The position numbers and the translations under genes were made by a program. The notes beneath the pieces are model-generated. The model saw only the letters and a list, made by a program, of their open reading frames with translations, was not told the origin of the DNA and did not search any database. This document shows positions 9,562-16,128 of a stretch of DNA of 64,000 nucleotides, piece by piece (the stretch's first letter is position 1; every line of letters begins with the position of its first letter). The stretch lies in NCBI GenBank assembly GCA_050302175.1, contig JBNLAN010000008.1:1-64000 (forward strand), given 5' to 3'. Source of the DNA: JBNLAN01 sp050302175 (lineage in GTDB: Bacteria > Pseudomonadota > Zetaproteobacteria > Mariprofundales > Mariprofundaceae).

Positions 9562-9633
9562 CAATGCGTAATCATCTGAACGCATTGATACGGGTGAAGA
9601 GAATAAATAGAGGCTGCACAGGGAGTGGAAAAC

Positions 9634-10257
9634 ATGGAGCAAGACGCGAAATTCTGGAACAAGATTGCGGAGAAGTACGCAAGGCAGCCAGTTGCCGATG
9701 AGGCGTCTTACCAAAAGAAACTGGAAATAACGCAACGGCTCTTCAAGCCCGATATGGAGGTGCTGGAGCTGGGGTGCGGAACCGGCTCGACCGCCATCGT
9801 TCACGCACCGTTTGTAAAGCATATCCGGGCGGTCGATATCTCATCGGAGATGCTCAGAATCGCCAAATCCAAGGCGGATGCAAAAGGCATCACCAACATC
9901 ACATTTGAATGTGCAGCCATCGATGATCTGAAAGTGGCGGATAAGAGCGTGGATATGGTGATGATGCACAGCATCCTGCACCTGCTGGAAGATAAAGAGG
10001 CAGCGATCGGCAGGGTGTATAAGATGCTCAAGCCGGGCGGCTGGTTTGTCAGCAGCACCGCATGCCTTAGCGGCCCTATGCGGTTGCTGAAGCCGGTGAT
10101 CTCGATCATGCACTGTTTTGGGAAAGCGCCGGAAACAGTGAAGTTTTTTACCGGAAGACAGTTGGTGGAATGCATCGCCGATGCAGGATTTGAAATCGAT
10201 CAGCAGTGGCAACCGGGCAAGACCAAGGCACTGTTTGTTGTTGCAAAGAAAGTCTGA
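9634..10257 (+). CDS. Class I SAM-dependent methyltransferase
   Basis: A 207-residue Rossmann methyltransferase. Motif I is VLELGCGTGSTAI, the acidic residue that binds the ribose of SAM lies in IRAVDISSEML, and motif IV is VDMVMMHSILHLLEDK; the post-motif block KMLKPGGWFVSS is present. The C-terminal KFFTGRQLVECIADAGFEI resembles UbiE/COQ5-type small-molecule methyltransferases. I prefer the ATG at 9634 because GGGAG lies 8 bases upstream; a GTG at 9625 would add three residues with a poorer site. It is divergent from the LysR gene, its probable regulator. Substrate unknown. Confidence 0.85.
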   Translation: MEQDAKFWNKIAEKYARQPVADEASYQKKLEITQRLFKPDMEVLELGCGTGSTAIVHAPFVKHIRAVDISSEMLRIAKSKADAKGITNITFECAAIDDLKVADKSVDMVMMHSILHLLEDKEAAIGRVYKMLKPGGWFVSSTACLSGPMRLLKPVISIMHCFGKAPETVKFFTGRQLVECIADAGFEIDQQWQPGKTKALFVVAKKV

Positions 10258-10260
10258 TCC

Positions 10261-10284
10261 CTGCTGACAGTACGCTGTCAGTAG
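10261..10284. repeat. CTGACA/TGTCAG palindrome, copy 2
   Basis: Arms CTGCTGACAG and CTGTCAGTAG around TACG, one mismatch, four bases after the methyltransferase stop. The following 60 or so bases resemble those after copy 3 (11315), with shared blocks CCTTCTC, GGCA, CGGCGA and GAAGG, so the two copies look like one duplicated unit. Confidence 0.7.
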
Positions 10285-10287
10285 TTT

Positions 10288-10478
10288 CTATTTAACCTTC
10301 TCCTGCCGGCAAGGTTCGGCGATGTTGTAGAAGGCTGCCGTCAGCTCGTCGCGCAGGGGGCATCATCCATATGCCGGTAGAAGCTCTCGACAAGATTGAG
10401 GATAACGCCTTCACCGCCGATGCGTTGGTAGCGGGTGGATTTATCTCTGTTGTCCTGCATTGGAGTGAGTCTAGCCAT
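10288..10478 (-). pseudogene. Remnant of a truncated (group II-like) hemoglobin gene
   Basis: Read on the minus strand from an ATG at 10478, the frame gives a peptide containing YQRIGGEGVILNLVESFYRH and MDDAP, the start of truncated globins (compare the family pattern RIGGE..I..LV..FY..MD). After the CCCCC run the frame breaks; in the next frame it resumes with PLRDELTAAFYNIAEPC and ends at TAG (10288), like the last helix of the family. The central helices with the proximal heme His are missing, so the product cannot bind heme in the usual way. I read this as internal deletion plus frameshift. The identification rests on short motifs and needs a profile search. Confidence 0.5.
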
Positions 10479-10521
10479 GCATTTCGAGCGGCTCTACAAA
10501 AGAGAGAGTTTGTCGCTCCGG

Positions 10522-11190
10522 CTACGTCTCCTCACTGCCACTGCCTGCCAACTTGAAAAAGCCGTAACACTTTTCGACATGCTGTTTGATCTCTGCCGGT
10601 TTCACACGGTGATCGCCGGTGAGGCCATCCTTATGGTAGGTGATTATGACGACCCAGTTGCCATGCCCTCGAAAAAGCCACTTCTCTTTGTCACCGCACA
10701 GTTTTCGGCGCAGAGCATCGGTGACAAAGCGGTTGGCGAAGGCTTCATCGTCGCAATTCACGGCATATCGTTTGTTGAACTCCTGATCACTCGGAAAGGC
10801 AACGGGGTCGGGCAGTTTCTCTTTTTCGATACGCTCCAACACGTATCCAACCAACTGAAAAAAGCGGTACATCAGATTCTTCGGTTCGATTTCGAAGTCG
10901 GGGATTGGCTCGCTGGTTTTGAATGCAACATAGCTTTTCAGGAAAGTAGCGTAGGCATTATCTATCAGCTCGCCGACGTAGCGGATATCGAAATAGACAA
11001 AGTCGCTCTTCTCAGTTCGCCCTTTGATTACGTGATAAATTTCCAAATCCTGCTGATTGGCAAACCGCTCAATTTCAAGGATATCCTGCGGCATATCCGC
11101 TTCGGAGCAGTATCTGTATCCCCATGGAAGAATGCTCTTCTGGATCGCATTCATGCGTCGTTTCTCTGCGAAGCGTACTAAAAAACTCAT
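10522..11190 (-). CDS. Uncharacterised soluble protein
   Basis: A 222-residue protein I do not recognise. It is rich in Lys, Glu and aromatic residues, with no signal peptide or membrane segment. Visible blocks are ILPWGYRYCSEADMPQDI near the N-terminus, FVYFDIRYVGELIDNAYA in the middle, and KWLFRGHGNWVVIITYHKDG near the C-terminus. I start at the ATG at 11190, since the 18 residues that a longer reading adds are Arg/Cys-rich and unlike the rest. It lies between the globin remnant (same strand, downstream) and the EthD gene (divergent). No function is proposed. Confidence 0.6.
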   Translation of the reverse strand: MSFLVRFAEKRRMNAIQKSILPWGYRYCSEADMPQDILEIERFANQQDLEIYHVIKGRTEKSDFVYFDIRYVGELIDNAYATFLKSYVAFKTSEPIPDFEIEPKNLMYRFFQLVGYVLERIEKEKLPDPVAFPSDQEFNKRYAVNCDDEAFANRFVTDALRRKLCGDKEKWLFRGHGNWVVIITYHKDGLTGDHRVKPAEIKQHVEKCYGFFKLAGSGSEET

Positions 11191-11314
11191 GCTGAATCCC
11201 TCGCCGATTGACCGGCACAGTGTTGCTTTAAAGCATCTCCGCACTCCGATCAGATACTATCCATTGTTATAAACAGAAGGCCACCTGTCCAGATTGCAAA
11301 CAAACTCTCGCTTT

Positions 11315-11338
11315 CTGCTGACAGAACGTTGTCAGTAG
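11315..11338. repeat. CTGACA/TGTCAG palindrome, copy 3
   Basis: Arms CTGCTGACAG and TTGTCAGTAG around AACG. It lies 61 bases upstream of the EthD gene start. Further downstream CCTTCTC (about 11352) and GAGAAGG (about 11383) can pair, and the second arm overlaps the ribosome site of the EthD gene, so the leader may fold over its own start. See copies at 5480, 10261 and 16616. Confidence 0.7.
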
Positions 11339-11398
11339 CTCCCCCCTAGCCTTCTCACGCAGGCAGGGAAGCCCGGCGACTTCGAGAAGGAGAGACAT

Positions 11399-11716
11399 AT
11401 GGTTCGAATCAACATTCTCTATCCCACCGGCGGCCGGTTCGACATGGAGTATTATCTAAATACTCACATGCCACGCTCCATCGAACTGCTCAGCCAAGGC
11501 AAGGGCTATCGCGGCGTCTCGGTCGAGCGTGGACTTGGCGGAGCCACTCCCGATTCACCGCCTACCTTCTTCGCCCTCTGCCAGTATGCATTCGACACCA
11601 TCGACGACTTCATGGCCGTCTTCCTGCCGCATGCGGAAGAGTTGCAGGGCGATATGCCGAACTACACCGACATCGAACCGGTGATCCAGTTCAGCGAGGT
11701 AGAAATCCAGGGGTAA
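11399..11716 (+). CDS. EthD-family protein
   Basis: A 105-residue dimeric alpha-beta-barrel protein: VRINILYPTGGRFDMEYYLN followed by THMPRSIELL is the EthD signature, where the His of the 'Y..TH.P' block is conserved. EthD-like proteins accompany ether-degrading P450s or act as small reductases or decarboxylases, but most are uncharacterised. GAGAAGGAGAGACAT precedes the ATG. The AlkC-type gene starts five bases after its stop, so the two are likely co-transcribed. Confidence 0.8.
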   Translation: MVRINILYPTGGRFDMEYYLNTHMPRSIELLSQGKGYRGVSVERGLGGATPDSPPTFFALCQYAFDTIDDFMAVFLPHAEELQGDMPNYTDIEPVIQFSEVEIQG

Positions 11717-11720
11717 CTGC

Positions 11721-12857
11721 ATGGCTGATGCGCTAAAGGATCAATTCACACAGAAGACAATTGTGGCCATCGCCGATGAAATCGGCGCAGTTCATCCGCA
11801 GTTTGCTGCCGCCGCCTTTGTCCGCAACGCCTCGCAGGGTTTCGAAGCACTGGAGCTGAAGCAGCGGGCCGAACAGGTTGCTGCAAGCCTGACCCGGCAC
11901 CTGCCCGGAGCTTACGAGGAGGCGGTCGATATTCTGATCGACTCGCTGCCCACCCCGCTCGCCAACACCGAAGGCAACGGCATGACGCCGTTCCGCTACT
12001 GGCCGCACACGATCTTCGTGGAGAAACAGGGGCTCAACCATTTCGAAGCCTCGATGCGGGCGCAACGTGCGCTGACCCAGCGCTTCACCGCCGAATTCAG
12101 CATCCGCCCGTTTCTGGAGCGTTATCCCGAGGCGACGCTGGCACAGTTACGAAAGTGGACAGACGATGAGAGTCCGCATGTGCGCCGGCTGGTCTCCGAG
12201 GGAACCCGCCCCCGCCTGCCTTGGGCACCAAGACTGCGCGACTTCCAGCGCGATCCAACACCGGTACTGAAACTGCTCGAAGTATTGAAGGATGACGAAT
12301 CGCTCTATGTCCGCCGCTCGGTAGCCAATAACCTCAACGACATCGGCAAGGATCACCCCGTCCTGCTCGCCGAAACGGCAGCTCGCTGGATGGAGGGTGC
12401 AACAGCGGAGCGAACATGGATCGTGCGCCACGCCCTGCGCTCGGCGATCAAGCGCGGCGAGCCGGAGGCACTGGCGGTGCTGGGTTACGACAGAGCTGCC
12501 GAGGTTGCTATCCTCAATGTTTCGATCCAGCCGACAAAGGTGCATATCGGCGAATCGGTCACCATCGCCTTCGAACTGGCGAACGAAGAGAAACAGACGC
12601 AGCGGCTGCTGGTCGATTTCCGCATCCATTTCGTCAAGGCGAGTGGCAAAACCGCGCCGAAGGTGTTCAAGCTCAAAGAGGTCGAACTGGCGCCGGGAGC
12701 CGCCACCCGTTTGCAGAAACGGGTCTCGCTGGCCGAAATGAGTACGAGGAAGCATTATGCAGGCAGGCATGTCGTCGATCTCGTGATCAACGGTCATGCC
12801 CTCCCACTGGATACGTTCGAACTACTGGATGCCGGGGAGAGAGCGAGGAGAGAATGA
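11721..12857 (+). CDS. DNA alkylation repair protein, AlkC-like HEAT-repeat glycosylase with C-terminal Ig-like domain
   Basis: A 378-residue protein. About residues 1-255 are alpha-helical HEAT-like repeats with the blocks TPFRYWPHTIFV, DDESPHVRRLVSEGTRPRLP and KDDESLYVRRSVANNLNDI, which match AlkC-type 3-methyladenine DNA glycosylases (COG4335). From about residue 265 the sequence changes to beta-rich (ILNVSIQPTKVHIGESVTI, with LLVDFRIHFVKASGKT), an immunoglobulin-like tail found in some AlkC proteins. It would excise alkylated purines and act in the cytosol. Its position among stress genes fits a chemical-damage response. Confidence 0.78.
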   Translation: MADALKDQFTQKTIVAIADEIGAVHPQFAAAAFVRNASQGFEALELKQRAEQVAASLTRHLPGAYEEAVDILIDSLPTPLANTEGNGMTPFRYWPHTIFVEKQGLNHFEASMRAQRALTQRFTAEFSIRPFLERYPEATLAQLRKWTDDESPHVRRLVSEGTRPRLPWAPRLRDFQRDPTPVLKLLEVLKDDESLYVRRSVANNLNDIGKDHPVLLAETAARWMEGATAERTWIVRHALRSAIKRGEPEALAVLGYDRAAEVAILNVSIQPTKVHIGESVTIAFELANEEKQTQRLLVDFRIHFVKASGKTAPKVFKLKEVELAPGAATRLQKRVSLAEMSTRKHYAGRHVVDLVINGHALPLDTFELLDAGERARRE

Positions 12858-12878
12858 TCATATCAGGGAGGTTTGCCG

Positions 12879-13460
12879 ATGAGTCATCACATCCAATGCC
12901 GATGCGGTAAGCTTGCTGGCGAAGTGAGCCATACCAATTTGGCACTGCGCGTCATCTGCTACTGCAAGGACTGTCAGGACTACGCCGGAAGGCTCGGTAC
13001 GCCCGAAGAGACACTCGATACCAACGGCGGCACCGATATCGTGGCGACGCAGGCCAGATACGTAACCATCACCCGTGGCATCGACAACCTCGCCTGCGCT
13101 TCGCTCTCCGAAAACGGCCTGCTACGCTGGTATGCGAAGTGCTGTAATACGGCGATCGCCAACACGCCGAGGGAGTGGCGCCTCTGTTATGTCGGCCTTG
13201 TGCACAGTTGTCTGGGGAGGCCGCTTGAGCGTTCGTTTCCCCGGATCGATATGCGTGTGAACAACCAGAGTGCGACCGGCACACCGCCGAAGCCGCCCCG
13301 CGGCCAGATATTCACCATCCTCGCTTTTATGGTGAAGTTCATTCCGGCCTGGGTCGGCGGCGCTTATCAACAGACGCCGTTCTTTACTGCATCAGGCGAG
13401 CCGGCCGTAGCGGTTCGGGTTCTCTCCGATGGCAAACGGATTGGAGCGGACAGGGAGTAA
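12879..13460 (+). CDS. GFA/CENP-V-like zinc protein (DUF6151-like)
   Basis: A 193-residue protein with an N-terminal IQCRCGKLAGEV and VICYCKDCQDYA, the paired CxC and CxxC zinc motifs of glutathione-dependent-formaldehyde-activating-like proteins, then LLRWYAKCCNTAIANTP, where the last zinc ligands lie. Compared with true GFA enzymes the C-terminal half is different (FPRIDMRVNNQSATG and a hydrophobic IFTILAFMVKFI), as in the DUF6151 group. AGGGAGGTTTGCCG precedes the ATG at 12879; a TTG six bases earlier is less likely. The substrate is unknown. Confidence 0.72.
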   Translation: MSHHIQCRCGKLAGEVSHTNLALRVICYCKDCQDYAGRLGTPEETLDTNGGTDIVATQARYVTITRGIDNLACASLSENGLLRWYAKCCNTAIANTPREWRLCYVGLVHSCLGRPLERSFPRIDMRVNNQSATGTPPKPPRGQIFTILAFMVKFIPAWVGGAYQQTPFFTASGEPAVAVRVLSDGKRIGADRE

Positions 13461-13462
13461 GC

Positions 13463-13816
13463 ATGGCAACCTCGCAAAGCACCATCGATTTTCTGCTTGA
13501 TCAGCTCAATGGGCTGAACGGAGCTTCGGCGAAGAAAATGTTCGGTGAATATTGCCTTTATCTCAGTGGCAAGCCTGTCGGCCTCGTCTGCGACGATCTG
13601 CTCTTTCTCAAACCAACCAATGCAGGTGGGGCAATGTTGACCGACCCCACTGTTGCGCCCCCCTACCCCAATGCCAAACCGCATCTGCAAATAGATCCCG
13701 ATGCATGGGAGGATGGCGACTGGCTCTGCGAACTGGTCTCGGTCACTGCACTCGAACTGCCGATGCCCAAACCGCGCAAACCGAAAAAAGCTTCGGTGAA
13801 GAAGGCGAATGCGTAA
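13463..13816 (+). CDS. TfoX/Sxy N-terminal-domain protein
   Basis: A 117-residue stand-alone TfoX N-domain: IDFLLDQLNGLNGASAKKMF, GEYCLYLSGKPVGLVCDDLL and FLKPTNAG match the N-terminal half of TfoX/Sxy regulators. The tail is Lys/Pro-rich (KPRKPKKASVKKANA), possibly nucleic-acid binding. It begins three bases after the GFA-like stop and overlaps the WYL regulator by eight bases, so the three genes form one unit. The matching C-domain is encoded separately at 5990. Confidence 0.82.
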   Translation: MATSQSTIDFLLDQLNGLNGASAKKMFGEYCLYLSGKPVGLVCDDLLFLKPTNAGGAMLTDPTVAPPYPNAKPHLQIDPDAWEDGDWLCELVSVTALELPMPKPRKPKKASVKKANA

Positions 13817-14507
13817 GTCCGAACGCCTCTTCCAGCTGGTGACGCTCCTGCAGGGGCGGCGCACGGCGATTACGGCGCAGGCGCTGGCCGAGAAGCTGGA
13901 GGTGACCGTGCGCACGGTCTACCGGGATATGCAGGCGCTGATGCTCTCCGGAGTACCGATCGAGGGCGAGGCGGGTGTCGGCTACTACCTGCGCAAGGGA
14001 TTCGACCTGCCGCCGCTGATGTTTCAGCCGGGCGAGATCACGGCGCTGCTCGTTGGCAGCCGCATGGTGCAGGCATGGACCGATCCGCAGCTTGCCGAAG
14101 CAGCAAGAAGGGCGGAGACGAAGATTCTCGCCGTGCTGCCGCCGCAGGTGCTCAATGACGTAGCGCGGCTCCCCTACCGCATCCCGAACTTCTCCAACCC
14201 CGAAGCGGAGACACACGGCCTGCTACGCATCGCCTGCGAGGCACGCCGCAAGGTCGCTGTCACCTACCGCGATGTGAAGGAGCAGGTCACCACGCGCACC
14301 CTCTGGCCGCTCGGCATGGTCGGCTGGGGCGATCACTGGACACTACTGGCGTGGTGCGAACTTCGCGACGAGTACCGCAACTTCCGCTTCGACCGAATCC
14401 AGAATATCGAACTACTGGATGACTATTATCCCGCCCATCCCGAGCGCAGTCTGGAGCACTACATCACCAAAGTCGTCGGCATGGAAGACGAGCAGAAACC
14501 GGCCTGA
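13809..14507 (+). CDS. YafY-type HTH-WYL transcriptional regulator
   Basis: A 232-residue protein with an N-terminal winged helix (RLFQLVTLLQGRRTAITAQA, then LEVTVRTVYRDMQAL) followed by a WYL domain at about 130-220. In the WYL core the usual motif is replaced by WTLLAWCELRDEYRNFRFDR, which keeps the ligand-binding 'R.FR.DRI' part. WYL regulators sense small molecules or nucleic acid and often sit beside small stress genes. It overlaps the TfoX-N gene and is convergent with the TetR gene. Confidence 0.88.
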   Translation: MRKSERLFQLVTLLQGRRTAITAQALAEKLEVTVRTVYRDMQALMLSGVPIEGEAGVGYYLRKGFDLPPLMFQPGEITALLVGSRMVQAWTDPQLAEAARRAETKILAVLPPQVLNDVARLPYRIPNFSNPEAETHGLLRIACEARRKVAVTYRDVKEQVTTRTLWPLGMVGWGDHWTLLAWCELRDEYRNFRFDRIQNIELLDDYYPAHPERSLEHYITKVVGMEDEQKPA

Positions 14508-14516
14508 AATCGCCGT

Positions 14517-15206
14517 TTACGGCTGATGTGCTATTCCCGCCTCCACCATATCGATCACGCGCTGTCCAAGCTTGTGAATCGCTTCGGGAGGCAGTTCGCG
14601 CAGCGGCCCATCGATGACCAGCATGGAGAGTCCATGCACTGCTGACCAGGCGATGAACTCCGCCCCCTGCCGCTGCTCTGGCGACAGTAGACCTGCATCC
14701 ATGCAACGATCCAGTGCCAGGCCAAGCAACTGGAAAGGGTTCATACCACTCTCACCAGCCTTCTCCGGCACTGCCTCACCTTGCAGAGCGTCGGGCACGG
14801 TGAAGGCGGCACGGAACAGCCCCGGTTCGCTCACTGCGAATTGGATGTAACCCGTACCAACTGCACGTACGCTGTCCCGACCGAACTTCATCGGCCCAGC
14901 AGTTTCGTCAACCTTGGCCAACTCCTGCTCGATGCTACGTGCCAATCCGGCCAGAGCAGCGGAGCGCACCGCTTGTACCAAGTCATGGCGATTGGTGTAA
15001 TGGCGATAGGCAGCATTGGGAGCCACGCCGGCACGCCGTGTCGCTTCGCGCAATGCCACCGCATCGGGGCCTCCCCCTTCGCGAGCCATCTCGACCCCTG
15101 CTTCCAACAGCGCCTGTTTCAGGTCACCATGATGATAACTGCGTCGTTTGGTCTGTTTCGACTCACCCTGTTTCGGTTCGTTTTGTTTCAATCTGTCATC
15201 TTTCAT
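14517..15206 (-). CDS. TetR/AcrR-family transcriptional regulator
   Basis: A 229-residue TetR protein. The DNA-binding segment is YHHGDLKQALLEAGVEMARE followed by VALREATRRAGVAPNAAYRH and YTNRHDLVQAV, the YxHFxxxxxL-like turn with Tyr-Arg-His. The C-terminal half is the ligand-binding, TetR_C-type domain. Start chosen at the ATG at 15206; upstream in-frame codons lie inside the operator/promoter region. It diverges from the DHFR-like gene, whose promoter is flanked by a perfect 12-bp inverted repeat (15221-15258), its likely operator. Confidence 0.88.
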   Translation of the reverse strand: MKDDRLKQNEPKQGESKQTKRRSYHHGDLKQALLEAGVEMAREGGGPDAVALREATRRAGVAPNAAYRHYTNRHDLVQAVRSAALAGLARSIEQELAKVDETAGPMKFGRDSVRAVGTGYIQFAVSEPGLFRAAFTVPDALQGEAVPEKAGESGMNPFQLLGLALDRCMDAGLLSPEQRQGAEFIAWSAVHGLSMLVIDGPLRELPPEAIHKLGQRVIDMVEAGIAHQP

Positions 15207-15218
15207 CCCCGCCAATCT

Positions 15219-15247
15219 TGACACCGTCCACATCCAATGGCTACAGT
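15219..15247 (+). promoter_or_regulatory. Sigma-70-type promoter of the DHFR-like gene
   Basis: TTGACA at 15219-15224 is a consensus -35 box; TACAGT at 15242-15247 is a near-consensus -10 box; the spacer is 17 bases. It points at the DHFR-like gene starting at 15292. Both boxes overlap the arms of the TetR-type inverted repeat. Confidence 0.6.
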
Positions 15248-15258
15248 GTGGACGGTGT
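15221..15258. promoter_or_regulatory. Candidate TetR operator (12-bp inverted repeat)
   Basis: Perfect arms ACACCGTCCACA (15221-15232) and TGTGGACGGTGT (15247-15258) separated by 14 bases. The left arm covers the -35 box and the right arm the end of the -10 box of the promoter above, so a bound dimer would block RNA polymerase. The TetR gene starts 15 bases to the left, which suggests joint control and autoregulation. Operator function is inferred. Confidence 0.6.
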
Positions 15259-15280
15259 TCACATTTAGTGCTGATAAACT

Positions 15281-15354
15281 CGGGGGTACACGTGGATAAC
15301 AGGGAACAACCCGTTCCGGATGCAATGAAACAAACGGACAATCCGGCAAACCGA
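15281..15354 (+). repeat. Diverged duplicate of a gene start, copy 1
   Basis: This segment aligns without gaps with 15916-15989 (offset 635). Shared are the ribosome site region, the start codon region (GTG here, ATG there) and the first 20 or so codons. Conserved blocks include TGGATAACA, GAACAAC and ATGAAACA; I count roughly 70 per cent identity over the coding part. Confidence 0.65.
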
Positions 15355-15909
15355 AAACTTCTCCTGTTCATGATGGTCTCGCTTGACGGCTACTTCGAGG
15401 GCAAAGATCACGACCTTTCCTGGCACAACGCCAAGAATGAGGAGTTCAAGCGTCTGGAGGCGGAACACGCCGTCACGACCGATGCCATCCTGATGGGTCG
15501 CGTCACGTACGAAATGATGCGAAATTTCTGGCCGTCCGACATGGCAATCGAAATGGATCCTGTAACAGCAAAATTCATAAACGAAACAAAAAAGTATGTC
15601 GTTTCGCACGACTCGTACGACCCGGGTTGGCAGAACGCCGAATCGATAAGTGGCAACGTTGAGGCGAGCATACAGCGACTAAAAGAGAGTGAAGGCGGCG
15701 ATATCGCGATTTTTGGTAGCAATACACTTGCAGTATCGCTTATCGAGGCCGGACTCCTCGATGAGCTACGGATCATGGTAAATCCAGTCACCCTCGGTGC
15801 AGGCAGGTCGCTTTTCGAGGGATTGCAACGCCGCATCGATTACAAATGCACAGGCACCCGCAGCTACAAGAGCGGCAACGTACTATTGACATATCATCCC
15901 ATCAAATAA
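15292..15909 (+). CDS. Dihydrofolate reductase-family (RibD C-terminal-like) protein
   Basis: A 205-residue protein of the DHFR/RibD-C superfamily: KLLLFMMVSLDGYFEG, the Trp-rich DHDLSWHNAKNEEF, ILMGRVTYEMMRNFWP, IAIFGSNTLAVSLIEAGLLD and LRIMVNPVTLGAGRSLFEG are family blocks with the NADP-binding G-S/G motif. The activity of this subfamily is mostly unknown. Two starts are possible: GTG at 15292 with CGGGGG upstream, or ATG at 15325. I give the GTG because the first 20 codons repeat the start of the next gene, ribosome site included; family members usually begin nearer residue 12. Probably repressed by the divergent TetR protein. Confidence 0.8.
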   Translation: MDNREQPVPDAMKQTDNPANRKLLLFMMVSLDGYFEGKDHDLSWHNAKNEEFKRLEAEHAVTTDAILMGRVTYEMMRNFWPSDMAIEMDPVTAKFINETKKYVVSHDSYDPGWQNAESISGNVEASIQRLKESEGGDIAIFGSNTLAVSLIEAGLLDELRIMVNPVTLGAGRSLFEGLQRRIDYKCTGTRSYKSGNVLLTYHPIK

Positions 15910-15915
15910 GTTATA

Positions 15916-15989
15916 CGGAGGCACACATGGATAACAACGAACAACTCGTACTAAATGCGATGAAACAGGCTGGTAAACCGGTCAAAGGA
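15916..15989 (+). repeat. Diverged duplicate of a gene start, copy 2
   Basis: This is the partner of 15281-15354. It contains CGGAGG, the ATG at 15927 and the codons for MDNNEQLVLNAMKQAGKPVK. This copy looks like the original because the whole small gene is built on it, whereas in copy 1 the encoded segment is an N-terminal extension before a DHFR-type domain. Confidence 0.65.
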
Positions 15990-16109
15990 GCGGATGTCGC
16001 AGCTGCAACCGGACTCGACCAGAAAGAGGTCGGGAAACTCATCTCTGCATTGAAGAAGGCAGGGAAAATAACCTCGCCCAAGGTGTGCTTCTACGCGCCT
16101 GCGAAATAA
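15927..16109 (+). CDS. Small winged-helix/HTH domain protein
   Basis: A 60-residue protein. LVLNAMKQAGKPVKGADVAA, then GLDQKEVGKLISALKKAGKI, ends with VCFYAPAK: helix, helix-turn-helix, wing, like minimal MarR/FaeA-type DNA-binding domains. ACGGAGGCACAC precedes the ATG. It lies 17 bases after the DHFR-like gene and 19 bases before a VOC gene, so it belongs to the TetR-controlled transcript. A DNA- or protein-binding role is inferred from the fold only. Confidence 0.72.
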   Translation: MDNNEQLVLNAMKQAGKPVKGADVAAATGLDQKEVGKLISALKKAGKITSPKVCFYAPAK

Positions 16110-16128
16110 GCACTCAAAGGAGACAGTT

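Noticed and set aside
10435..11181. Plus-strand frame opposite the unknown minus-strand protein
   Set aside because: No ribosome site and composition typical of an antisense shadow; the minus-strand frame has normal protein-like composition.
12147..12797. Long open frame on the strand opposite the AlkC-like gene
   Set aside because: Composition of a shadow frame of a GC-rich gene; no start site or motif.
13463..14507. Possible prophage or toxin-antitoxin module in the accessory region
   Set aside because: Small genes and palindromes suggested it, but all products belong to regulator or small-enzyme families; no integrase, recombinase or toxin-like pair is visible.
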